The notes under the pieces: generated by a model
What the model was told of the DNA's origin: nothing
Databases searched by the model: none
The model's input: only the letters and a program-made list of their open reading frames with translations
Position numbers and translations under genes: made by a program
DNA from: Vondammii sp040505895
GTDB lineage: Bacteria > Pseudomonadota > Gammaproteobacteria > Chromatiales > Chromatiaceae
Reading direction: 5' to 3'
Assembly: GCA_040505895.1 (NCBI GenBank)
Contig: JBEVXU010000017.1
Coordinates: 44,185 to 108,184, forward strand
DNA length: 64,000 bases
Part shown: positions 53,882 through 63,915 of the stretch, piece after piece
How positions within the stretch are numbered: the first letter of the stretch is position 1
How the letters are laid out: each line of letters opens with the position of its first letter

Positions 53882-55939
53882 ATGAAAATACAGATTATAA
53901 CAAGGTGGTTTTCTACACTCCCTAGGATCCATAAGCGGGGGGTTATGGCCATCGCAGATAGCGCAATGCTGCTTATTGCTCTGTGGTTTGCCTTTTCCAT
54001 GCGATTGGGGGAGTTGTATCTACCCAGTCAGGGTATCGCATTGTTATTTATCAGCGCCCCATTTATAGCGGTCCCGGTATTTATCCGTTTTGGCCTGTAT
54101 CGGGCGATCGTCCGCTATATCGGCTTTCATGCTTTGTGGGCCGTTCTGCAGGCGGTAACACTCTATTCCCTCTTATGGGCGCTGTTGGTGTTGCTCAGTG
54201 GAGTGCAGGTCGTGCCGCGCTCAGTAACTGTAATCAATTGGATGATGGCCATTCTGCTGATCGGTGGCAGCCGTATGGTTGCCCGCTGGTGGTTTGCTGG
54301 CTTGCTTAATGGGACTGCCACTGGTGATTTGCAAGGAAGGATCAAGGTTGCGATCTATGGTGCAGGCTCCGCCGGGGTACAGTTGGCAACAGCGTTGAGC
54401 TACAGCAGAGAGTTCCAGCCGGTTGCTTTCATCGATGATGATTCGGAGCTCCACAATCGCCATATCAATGCGCTTCGTGTGCATCCTTTTACCCACCTCG
54501 GGCAGCTGGTTGTAGATGAAGCGGTAGATGAAGTATTGCTTGCCATGCCGTCGGCTTCCCGCTCTCGCCGTCACGAAATAATCACCCTGTTGGAACCTTA
54601 CCCGGTCCATGTGCGCACACTTCCCGGGGTGGTGGAGATGGCCCAGGGTCGTGTGAAGGTGGAAGACATTCGCGAAGTCACAATTGAGGATCTGTTGGGG
54701 CGTGATGCGGTAGCGCCAAATTCACAATTGTTACATGCCAATATCACGGGTAAGGCGGTGATGGTGACCGGGGCCGGGGGATCCATCGGCTCTGAGCTTT
54801 GCCGTAAGATTGTGGAATTGGATCCTGTCGTACTTATTCTCTTCGAGCAGAGCGAGTACGCCCTCTATGCTATTGAGAAGGAGCTTGTGGGGTATCCAGT
54901 GAGTGACGGCGGTTATGAAACTACATTAGAATGCCGGAAGGAGAAAGTAGTTCCTATTCTTGGCTCTGTGCTGGATTCTAAACGTATGATGCAGGTGGTT
55001 AGTACGTACGGCATCCAGACCATCTACCATGCTGCAGCTTATAAGCATGTACCCATGGTGGAAAAAAACCCCGTGGAGGCAATCCGGAATAATATCTTCG
55101 GTACATGGCGCTCGGCAGTTGTGGCGAAGAAGTGTGGGGTTGATACCTTTGTGCTTATTTCTACAGACAAGGCGGTGCGGCCCACAAATACCATGGGAGC
55201 CACCAAGCGCTTTGCGGAGCTGGTGCTTCAGGGGTTGGCAAAGGGATTGATTCAATCTTCTTCTGGTGTTCGGCAGCAGGGAGGGGGGCGAGTAGCGGGT
55301 ACTCTTCCGCACCGTAGTACCCGTTTTTGTATGGTGCGTTTTGGCAACGTACTGGGCTCCTCGGGCTCTGTGGTACCCCTCTTCCGTGAGCAGATTGGCC
55401 GGGGTGGTCCGGTGACGGTGACGGATCCTAAGATTATCCGCTACTTTATGACCATCCCCGAGGCAGCTCAGCTTGTTATTCAGGCTGGTGCAATGGGGCA
55501 GGGAGGTGATGTCTTTGTACTGGATATGGGGGAGCCGGTGAAGATCCTTGACATGGCCAAGAAGATGATACGGCTGAGTGGATTTGAGGTTAAGGATGCT
55601 GATCATCCAAAAGGCGATATTGAGATCCGGTTTACCGGCCTTAGACCCGGTGAAAAGCTCTATGAAGAGCTCCTTATCGGTGATAATGTCAAATCAACCG
55701 AGCATCCGCTGATTATGCGGGCAGAGGAGGATGTACTTTCCTGGGAAGAGATTCAGCGTTTTCTCGATGAATTTGATGCAGCAGCAAAGATGTGTGACCA
55801 GGAAATGATCCGGTCGCTGCTGCTTGAGGCGGTAACCGGTTTCAAACCTCAGTGTGGGATAGAAGATACCTTATACAAGCGGAATAGTAGCCATGGTGTC
55901 ACTCATAGTAGTACTAAAGTGCACGTATTGAAGCAGTGA
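53882..55939 (+). CDS. UDP-HexNAc 4,6-dehydratase, WbpM/PglF/CapD-like
   Basis: The 685-residue protein has four N-terminal membrane helices (to ~135) and a first Rossmann domain (VAIYGAGSAGVQLATAL). The catalytic SDR domain starts VMVTGAGGSIGSELCRKIV near 300. LISTDKAVRPTNTMGATKR shows Met in place of the usual SDR Tyr, as in WbpM. It dehydrates UDP-GlcNAc to the 4-keto-6-deoxy sugar used by the WbpV-like enzyme. About 25 extra residues (roughly 453-478, Ser/Gly/Arg-rich) interrupt the segment before RFCMVRFGNVLGSSGSVVP, where relatives have a short loop. Confidence 0.92.
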   Translation: MKIQIITRWFSTLPRIHKRGVMAIADSAMLLIALWFAFSMRLGELYLPSQGIALLFISAPFIAVPVFIRFGLYRAIVRYIGFHALWAVLQAVTLYSLLWALLVLLSGVQVVPRSVTVINWMMAILLIGGSRMVARWWFAGLLNGTATGDLQGRIKVAIYGAGSAGVQLATALSYSREFQPVAFIDDDSELHNRHINALRVHPFTHLGQLVVDEAVDEVLLAMPSASRSRRHEIITLLEPYPVHVRTLPGVVEMAQGRVKVEDIREVTIEDLLGRDAVAPNSQLLHANITGKAVMVTGAGGSIGSELCRKIVELDPVVLILFEQSEYALYAIEKELVGYPVSDGGYETTLECRKEKVVPILGSVLDSKRMMQVVSTYGIQTIYHAAAYKHVPMVEKNPVEAIRNNIFGTWRSAVVAKKCGVDTFVLISTDKAVRPTNTMGATKRFAELVLQGLAKGLIQSSSGVRQQGGGRVAGTLPHRSTRFCMVRFGNVLGSSGSVVPLFREQIGRGGPVTVTDPKIIRYFMTIPEAAQLVIQAGAMGQGGDVFVLDMGEPVKILDMAKKMIRLSGFEVKDADHPKGDIEIRFTGLRPGEKLYEELLIGDNVKSTEHPLIMRAEEDVLSWEEIQRFLDEFDAAAKMCDQEMIRSLLLEAVTGFKPQCGIEDTLYKRNSSHGVTHSSTKVHVLKQ

Positions 55940-56133
55940 ATTTGGGCAGTGGTATACCCCATGTGTGGTTGGATAGGCAGGGCAGCTCCTCAGTATGAGA
56001 GACACAGGCTAACGATGTCATTCTGTCGTACTATGAATTATTTATAACAGATGAAATAAACCTGTAACCCGTAATTTAGACTATCAATAATCTCTCTTGT
56101 ATTGACAGATTTGATCCTGGTATTAATCACAAT

Positions 56134-57273
56134 ATGATAAATAAAATGAACAAAAATAATAACTCTGCTCATTCACAGGAACCACTACCCACAGCCCTCC
56201 CATATCTTTACTACTCACCAGATGTTGTCTCAGGTGATGAGATCAGCTTGACCAAGCTCTGGCAGGTGTTGGCCAAGCGAAAAATGGTTTTCCTGGTGAC
56301 AGTGGTCCTAACAGTATTGACTGCCCTCGGTTATACCTTGGTTGCCACTCCTATCTACAAAGCGGAGGCAATATTTCTGCCGCCCCCTGCGAAAGATGTC
56401 CAGATATTTAGTGTTCAGGGTATGCATGGGCAGGTTGTCGATTCAGCCACAGTCTATAAGGTTTTTCAGCGGAATCTGAGATCACACGCCCTACAACGAC
56501 GTTTCTTTGAGGAGCAGGGGCTTATCGATATATTCGCTCCACAGCGGACTTTGGAAACACCTATTGAAGGGGTTCTTCAGAGCTTCTCTAAGGTGTTAAC
56601 AGTCAGGAGTGATAAGAAAAACAGCGATGCTCTTTCCTTATCTATCGAGTGGCGTGATCCAGAGCTGGTTGCTCAGTGGGTAAATCAGTTTACGGCACTT
56701 GTAGATAGTGTAACCGTTAATCAATTCTCCTCTGATTTGGAGGGTGCGATCGCAAACCGAATAAAAAATATTGAAAATACCATCACATCGAAAAGAGCGC
56801 TGACCAAACAGCGCAGAGAGGATGAGTTCACCAGACTGGAAGAGGCACTGCAAATTGCTCAATCTCTGGGTATTAATGAGCGGATCAATGCAGGCAATAT
56901 GATTCAAAAAGTACGGCCAGTAGGGAGTATTTCTGTAAACACCGTTTCTACCCCACTTTACATCCGTGGAACCAAAGCCCTTAAGGCGGAGATAACAGTA
57001 CTACGGAACAGGAAGGTTGATGATGCCTTCATTCCCGAATTACGCAATCTACAGGAAGAGCTCTCTCGTCTAAGGTCAATCAGTATTGATGTGAAGGGTG
57101 TTCATGCAGTGACCATTGACCAAACTGCATATCCACCCACTTCACACATCAAACCCAAGCGTACTCTGATTGTTGCTCTCGGTGTTCTTCTCGGTTTGAT
57201 GCTGGGTGTCTTTGCTGCCTTTTTCATGCACTTTCTTGATACTCAACGCAAGGAAACGGAAACTGCGGTTTGA
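56134..57273 (+). CDS. Wzz-family chain-length regulator
   Basis: The 379-residue protein has an N-terminal cytoplasmic tail and a first helix (MVFLVTVVLTVLTALGYTLVA, ~50-70). A long periplasmic part is rich in charged helices, and a second helix with glycine (LIVALGVLLGLMLGVFAAFFMHF) lies near the C-terminus, preceded by PPTSHIKPKR. This is the Wzz/PCP-1 layout. It would set O-antigen length with the Wzy-like polymerase at 41.3 kb. No kinase domain is fused, so it is not the BY-kinase type. Confidence 0.88.
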   Translation: MINKMNKNNNSAHSQEPLPTALPYLYYSPDVVSGDEISLTKLWQVLAKRKMVFLVTVVLTVLTALGYTLVATPIYKAEAIFLPPPAKDVQIFSVQGMHGQVVDSATVYKVFQRNLRSHALQRRFFEEQGLIDIFAPQRTLETPIEGVLQSFSKVLTVRSDKKNSDALSLSIEWRDPELVAQWVNQFTALVDSVTVNQFSSDLEGAIANRIKNIENTITSKRALTKQRREDEFTRLEEALQIAQSLGINERINAGNMIQKVRPVGSISVNTVSTPLYIRGTKALKAEITVLRNRKVDDAFIPELRNLQEELSRLRSISIDVKGVHAVTIDQTAYPPTSHIKPKRTLIVALGVLLGLMLGVFAAFFMHFLDTQRKETETAV

Positions 57274-57388
57274 CTGTCGTATCTACTGAATTGTGTCACT
57301 TGAGCTATCCAATATGAAGTTCTCCATTATGCCGGTACACTTGGTTCAACCATGGTCTACATCTATAGACCGGGATATCGAGTGAGTA

Positions 57389-58660
57389 ATGCGACATCTC
57401 TATACCCTGCTGTTAATCCTGTCTCTGCCAGTGGTGATACTGCGCATCCTGATGCGCAGTTTAAGGGTGCCGGAGTATAGGAGGCGGCTGCTGGAGCGAT
57501 TTGGCAGATTCCCATCACTCAACATAGAGAGCAGCATCTGGATCCACTCCGTCTCAGTAGGTGAAACCCAGGCTGCGGAGCCTTTGATCAAGGCATTGAT
57601 GGAGAAATACCCCGATCTTCCAATAGTGGTTACTACCACGACCCCTACAGGATCAGCGCGAGTAAAAGCGTTGTTTGGGAGTAAGGTTTATCACACCTAC
57701 TTTCCCTATGATCTCCCCTTTTCCATTCACTCTTTTCTCAGACACACAAAGCCACGTCTTCTAGTAATGATGGAGACGGAGATCTGGCCCAATCTGCTGG
57801 CGATCTGCAGCAAGGAGGGCATTCCGACAATTCTTGCCAATGCCCGGCTATCGGAGCGCTCAGCAAAGGGTTATGCCCGCTTTGGTTCGTTTGCACGTGA
57901 GACATTTGGATATATTGGGGTGGTGGCGGCTCAGGCACCGGCGGATGCAGAGCGTTTTCTTGGTTTAGGTGTTCCGTTTGGTCAAGTGCGTGTCACCGGC
58001 AGCATCAAGTTCGATATCCGCCTGCCCGCCAGTCTTCGTGAGCAGGCCGATGTGCTACGCAGACGGTGGGGTGATCGATCTGTCTGGGTGGCGGCGAGTA
58101 CCCACGAGGGAGAGGATGAGCAGGTGCTCGAAGCCCACCGCCTGGTGATGCAACAGCAACCGGACGCTTTACTGGTGTTGGTGCCACGTCACCCTGAGCG
58201 ATTTGATCGGGTTGCCGCTTTATGTGTCAGTGAGGGGTTTAGCCTTGCCAGGCGCTCAGGTAGTGAACCCTGTGGAGAGGCTGTTTCTGTCTTTCTTGGC
58301 GACACCATGGGTGAGTTAACGCTCTTCCTGGGGGCGGCTGATGTGGCTTTTGTCGGGGGGAGCCTGGTAGCAACGGGTGGACACAATGTGCTGGAACCGG
58401 CGGCGCTCGGTGTGCCTGTTGTCTTTGGGCCTCATATGTTTAACTTTGAATCCATTAGCAGGATGCTATTGGCGGAAGAGGCTGCTGTTGAAGTGGTGAG
58501 TGCACATGAGCTGGCAGTGACGGTCAGCTCCTGGTTGGGTGATGCCAGCGAGCGTACCCGGATTGGGGAGAACGGTGGCCGAATGGTTGAGTCGAATAGA
58601 GGGGCGCTGGAGCGCCTGCTTTCCCTGATTGAGGATGCCCTTGGTAAGGGAGAAAACTAG
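57389..58660 (+). CDS. waaA: 3-deoxy-D-manno-octulosonic acid (Kdo) transferase
   Basis: The 423-residue GT30 enzyme has an N-terminal membrane anchor. It has RRRLLERFGRFP, IWIHSVSVGETQAAEPLI and PYDLPFSIHSFL, followed by VMMETEIWPNLLA. RLSERSAKGY, VWVAASTHEGEDEQVLEAH, DTMGELTLFLGAADVAFVGGSL and GGHNVLEPAALGVPVVFGP complete the pattern. It adds Kdo to lipid IVA at the inner membrane. It closes the LPS locus, 115 bases after the Wzz gene. Confidence 0.97.
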   Translation: MRHLYTLLLILSLPVVILRILMRSLRVPEYRRRLLERFGRFPSLNIESSIWIHSVSVGETQAAEPLIKALMEKYPDLPIVVTTTTPTGSARVKALFGSKVYHTYFPYDLPFSIHSFLRHTKPRLLVMMETEIWPNLLAICSKEGIPTILANARLSERSAKGYARFGSFARETFGYIGVVAAQAPADAERFLGLGVPFGQVRVTGSIKFDIRLPASLREQADVLRRRWGDRSVWVAASTHEGEDEQVLEAHRLVMQQQPDALLVLVPRHPERFDRVAALCVSEGFSLARRSGSEPCGEAVSVFLGDTMGELTLFLGAADVAFVGGSLVATGGHNVLEPAALGVPVVFGPHMFNFESISRMLLAEEAAVEVVSAHELAVTVSSWLGDASERTRIGENGGRMVESNRGALERLLSLIEDALGKGEN

Positions 58661-58923
58661 GTGGAAGGCCACAGGATAGAGCCTGGGTCCTCTCTGGAGT
58701 ACCACGCACTATTAAATTCCAACTTTGGAAATGCCAGGCATTATTCGTAGCAAGGAGTGATATAGGTTGGGCTTGGTGACTACCCAGCGATGGCTGGCAG
58801 AGACTATTAATAGGAAAATTCCTACGCCTATGCGCGTTTATTTCTTATGGCGGCTGCGGTAGAAGGTGTTAGTCTTTTGTTTCCTAGACAGGAAACACCT
58901 ACTACTACACAAGGAGCGTCATC

Positions 58924-59193
58924 ATGAAAACATTAATTCGATCCATTCTGCTCTCCCTCATCTTCTCCTTTTCTGCATTCGCAACACCGGTCAACATTAA
59001 TACCGCTGGTGCAGATGCCATCGCAGCAGCTCTGTCAGGTATTGGTGAGGCTAAAGCGCAGGCGGTGGTTGCCTATCGTGAGGCCAATGGGCCGTTTAAG
59101 AGCGCTGATGATCTGGCTATGGTCAAGGGGATTGGCAAAAAGACGGTAGAGAAGAATCGAGCTGATATTCTGCTGACCGACGAGGCGAAGTAG
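58924..59193 (+). CDS. ComEA-like secreted helix-hairpin-helix protein
   Basis: The 89-residue protein has a signal peptide (hydrophobic RSILLSLIFSFSAFA, cleavage after Ala near 20). A double helix-hairpin-helix follows: PVNINTAGADAIAAALSGIGEAKA and DDLAMVKGIGKKTVEKN. ComEA-like proteins bind double-stranded DNA in the periplasm during natural uptake. AAGGAGCG gives a strong ribosome site. It stands alone and ends before a strong terminator hairpin. DNA uptake is likely but not shown, since no other com gene is in the window. Confidence 0.9.
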   Translation: MKTLIRSILLSLIFSFSAFATPVNINTAGADAIAAALSGIGEAKAQAVVAYREANGPFKSADDLAMVKGIGKKTVEKNRADILLTDEAK

Positions 59194-59284
59194 TTGTAGC
59201 GATTCGGCTCACCCCTTTACGTCCAGTCGCGGATCGCTCTAGGTCCAATCTGATCAGTCGTTAGCCTTTTATAACTTGGATGTC

Positions 59285-59316
59285 GCCGGAGTCCCCCTCT
59301 GCTTGGGGGCTCCGGC
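59285..59316. terminator. Hairpin terminator between convergent genes
   Basis: GCCGGAG-T-CCCCC (59285-59297) pairs with GGGGG-CTCCGGC (59305-59316), giving 12 G-C-rich pairs with one bulged T. Only a scattered T-rich stretch follows on the plus strand. It lies between comEA-like (+) and the Pcm-family gene (-), so it may stop both. Confidence 0.7.
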
Positions 59317-59350
59317 TTAGTTACTATTTTGGGTTTATTTTGGGGTGTGA

Positions 59351-60013
59351 TTAGAACGAAAAGTGCTCAACGGCCGGCACACCATTCAGTGGCTTCAATT
59401 CAGTCTCAAACAGCGCCTCACTGTGCCAGCTCTCTGCATCGGTACGGGTTACCAGAACCGCCTCCATTGGCAGAGCTTCGCCGGTAACTGCAAACAGTCG
59501 CCCTCCGACAGTCAGCATACGTTTAAGTTTTTCGGGGATCACAGGCACAGAACCGGTCACTGCGATGGCATCAAACGCACCATTCTCAATGTCCTCTGCC
59601 AAGCCGTCTGCACAACGCAGTTCGATGTTGGTAATTCCCTGGCCATCTAAGCGCGCCTGGGCATGGGTGATAAATTCACTCTCCGTGTCCAGGCTCAGTA
59701 CCTTACCGGCCAGTTTCGCCATGCAGGCGGTGAGGTAACCGCTGCCGGTACCAATTTCAAGCACCCTGTCATCGGATTGGATATTGAGTGCCTGCAGCAA
59801 CCTGCCCTCAATCTTTGGAGAGAGCATCGACTGTCCATTACCCAGGGGGATCTCGATGTCTGCATAGGCGAGACCTTGGTATGCATCAGGAACAAAAGCG
59901 TCGCGAGGCATACTGCCCATTAGCTGCAGAACCTGGGAGTCCATTACTTCCCATGGACGAATCTGCTGTTCGATCATATTGAAACGGGCTTGTTCATTAG
60001 TATTGGCAGTCAT
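59351..60013 (-). CDS. Protein-L-isoaspartate O-methyltransferase family protein
   Basis: The 220-residue protein has FNMIEQQIRPWEVMD, DIEIPLGNGQSMLSPKIEGRLLQAL and the SAM loop VLEIGTGSGYLTACMAKLAG near 78. VIPEKLKRMLTVGGRLFAV follows. It belongs to the Pcm family, in the branch that begins FNMIEQQIRPW and often lies near tolC in gammaproteobacteria. Pcm repairs isoaspartyl residues, but this branch lacks part of the usual N-terminus and its activity is less certain. It is convergent with the comEA-like gene. Confidence 0.82.
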   Translation of the reverse strand: MTANTNEQARFNMIEQQIRPWEVMDSQVLQLMGSMPRDAFVPDAYQGLAYADIEIPLGNGQSMLSPKIEGRLLQALNIQSDDRVLEIGTGSGYLTACMAKLAGKVLSLDTESEFITHAQARLDGQGITNIELRCADGLAEDIENGAFDAIAVTGSVPVIPEKLKRMLTVGGRLFAVTGEALPMEAVLVTRTDAESWHSEALFETELKPLNGVPAVEHFSF

Positions 60014-60231
60014 CTAACCTTTCCCATGCGCTGGCTGTTTACAAGAAATTTCTTTTACATCCCACAAGCCTACGCATTTTGTGGGATGTGGGCAATAGCA
60101 GCAGGCTAACCAGCTGCCTGCTCTATGCTTTTTCTCCTAAAAAGGTAACCCAACAGATCTGTTTGACACTATATTTTTGATCACCATGACATATAAATGG
60201 TTGCAATACCCTGCTGCGTTAGATAGTTTTC

Positions 60232-60320
60232 ACTGATTCGCTGGGGGTGCTCCTTTTGAGCTGAGAAATACCCTTCGCACCTGATCCGGATAATTCCGGC
60301 GTAGGGAAGCTGAGCAGGCC
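60232..60320 (+). promoter_or_regulatory. TPP riboswitch (THI element)
   Basis: The conserved thi-box parts occur in order: GGGGGTGCTCC (60243), CTGAGAAATACCC (60261-60273), ACCTGATCCGGATAATTCCGG (about 60280-60299) and GCGTAGGGAAGC (about 60299-60310). It ends about 50 bases before the thiC ATG. Thiamine pyrophosphate binding should lower thiC expression. Confidence 0.95.
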
Positions 60321-60370
60321 GAATTCTCGTGTCTGCCGCTGCCACCCTCCGCCCAGTAGAGGAAAAAGGC

Positions 60371-62263
<1,893 letters not shown>

Positions 62264-62312
62264 GGGCTTGGCCTCAGAAAAATTAGTGTCCGTCGAAGAA
62301 CCAAAAAAATGG

Positions 62313-62410
62313 AACGCAGAGAACGCAGAGAACACAGAGAAGCGCAGAGGTTGCAGAGAAAAGCTTAGATTTTCAACGGACAATCTCTGCCTACTCTGCT
62401 TCTCGCGTTT
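62313..62410. repeat. Fold-back repeat with CGCAGAG units
   Basis: Five near-copies of a 9-10-base unit, AACGCAGAG, run in a row at 62313-62358 (the first two identical). Facing them at 62382-62410 is an inverted, decayed set (complement reads AACGCGAGAAGCAGAG). The arms are separated by about 25 bases. It lies between thiC and dgt and recalls the CGCAAAG element at 5332-5407. Confidence 0.75.
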
Positions 62411-62449
62411 AATAGGTCTGATATTAAACCTGGAGCCTGTTGATTAACC

Positions 62450-63814
62450 ATGACCATGCAATGGAAGCAACTCCTCTCCCGTAAGCGGTTGGGGTCTGAC
62501 CAGCCTGCCGGCACCATCGCCGCGCGCACCGATTTTCAGCGCGATTTTGACCGTATCGTCTTCTCCTCTGCGTTCCGGCGGATGCAGGATAAGACCCAGG
62601 TCTTCCCCCTGTCGCGGGTGGACTATGTACGCACCCGCCTTACTCACAGCCTTGAGGCTTCAAGTATTGGCCGCTCACTGGCCACACAAGTGGGTGAGCA
62701 GGTTATCGCCCGCCAAGGGTTGCAGGGGTTCGAGGCGTCTGATTTTGGTGATATCTGCGCCGCCGCCTGCCTCTCCCACGATATCGGCAACCCCCCCTTC
62801 GGCCATTCCGGCGAAGATGCGTTCCGGCACTGGGCCGCATCCGCGGACTATGGCAAGCCAAGGGTCGCTGTACTGCAGGATAGCGAACGTGAAGACTTCC
62901 TCAGCTTTGAAGGCAACGCCCAGGGTTTTCGTATCCTCACCCGGCTGCAAAATCCCGATAACCGAGGTGGCCTGCAGCTCACCTGTGCCACTCTTGCGGC
63001 ATTTACCAAATACCCACGGGAGTCCTGTCTTGGCGGTAGTCGTTTCAGCGGCGCCAGTGCAAAGAAGCAGGGTTTTGTCGCTGAAGACAGGGAATACTTC
63101 AGCGAGGTGGCGGAGAGTGTCGGTTTGATACGCCGTGATCCCTCCCGCGCCATCTGGTGCCGTCATCCTCTCGCTTTCCTGGTGGAGGCGGCGGACGATA
63201 TCAGCTATCGGGTGATCGACATCGAGGACGGCTTTCGCCTCGGCTATTTCTCCTTGACCGAAGTGATGGAACTCTATCTGGCGGTCCTCCAGGCGCCGGA
63301 GAAGCAGAAGGTGCGGATACAGGGCATTCGTGACGATAAGGGGAAGGTGGAGTTTTTACGCGCCAAGGTGATCAACGAGGCGATCAGTCAGGCGCTGAGC
63401 TGCTTTCTCGACAATGAGCAGGCGATACTTGCCGGTGAGTTTGAGCAGCCACTGATGGATCAGCTGCCAAAGCGGTGGGAGCTGGAGCAGCTGGTCGAGG
63501 TGGCCCGCAGACGGATCTACCAAGCCCAGGAGGTGGTGGAGATTCAGGCGGCCGGTTTCCAGGTGATTGGTGAGCTGCTGGAGCGCTTTATCCAGGTACT
63601 CGATGACGTAGCGGAACATGGAGATGCCGCACCTGCGCGTAGTTTGATGATCAGCCGGTTAATACCTGAGCAGTTCATCGGTCCGGACTGTATCCCCTCA
63701 AAAAATCTCTACACCAGACTGCTTAGGTTGACTGACTTTATTTCAGGTATGACCGACTCCTATGCGGTCTCCCTGTACAAGAAACTGACAGGGATATCGC
63801 TGCCGAACGGTTAA
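62450..63814 (+). CDS. dgt: Deoxyguanosinetriphosphate triphosphohydrolase-like protein
   Basis: The 454-residue HD-superfamily enzyme has FSSAFRRMQDKTQVFPL and RTRLTHSLEASSIGRSLA (first His). AACLSHDIGNPPFGHSGEDAF has the HD pair, and FLVEAADDISYRVIDIEDGF the last Asp. It cleaves dGTP, or dNTPs generally, to nucleoside and triphosphate. Length is nearer the 440-470-residue branch than E. coli Dgt (505). ATG 62450 follows a weak ribosome site. The DNA after its stop consists of heptamer tandem arrays. Confidence 0.93.
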   Translation: MTMQWKQLLSRKRLGSDQPAGTIAARTDFQRDFDRIVFSSAFRRMQDKTQVFPLSRVDYVRTRLTHSLEASSIGRSLATQVGEQVIARQGLQGFEASDFGDICAAACLSHDIGNPPFGHSGEDAFRHWAASADYGKPRVAVLQDSEREDFLSFEGNAQGFRILTRLQNPDNRGGLQLTCATLAAFTKYPRESCLGGSRFSGASAKKQGFVAEDREYFSEVAESVGLIRRDPSRAIWCRHPLAFLVEAADDISYRVIDIEDGFRLGYFSLTEVMELYLAVLQAPEKQKVRIQGIRDDKGKVEFLRAKVINEAISQALSCFLDNEQAILAGEFEQPLMDQLPKRWELEQLVEVARRRIYQAQEVVEIQAAGFQVIGELLERFIQVLDDVAEHGDAAPARSLMISRLIPEQFIGPDCIPSKNLYTRLLRLTDFISGMTDSYAVSLYKKLTGISLPNG

Positions 63815-63820
63815 CTATTG

Positions 63821-63862
63821 TTATCAGTTATCAGTTATCAGTTATCAGTTATCAGTTATCAG
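63821..63862. repeat. Tandem heptamer array, six TTATCAG units
   Basis: TTATCAG repeats six times without error over 42 bases, beginning 7 bases after the dgt stop. Read on the minus strand in another phase, the unit is TAACTGA. Confidence 0.98.
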
Positions 63863-63915
63863 TGCCGTTCGTCGTAAACTGCTTGACCGCGAGCTTTGGA
63901 AAGAAACAATCTTTT

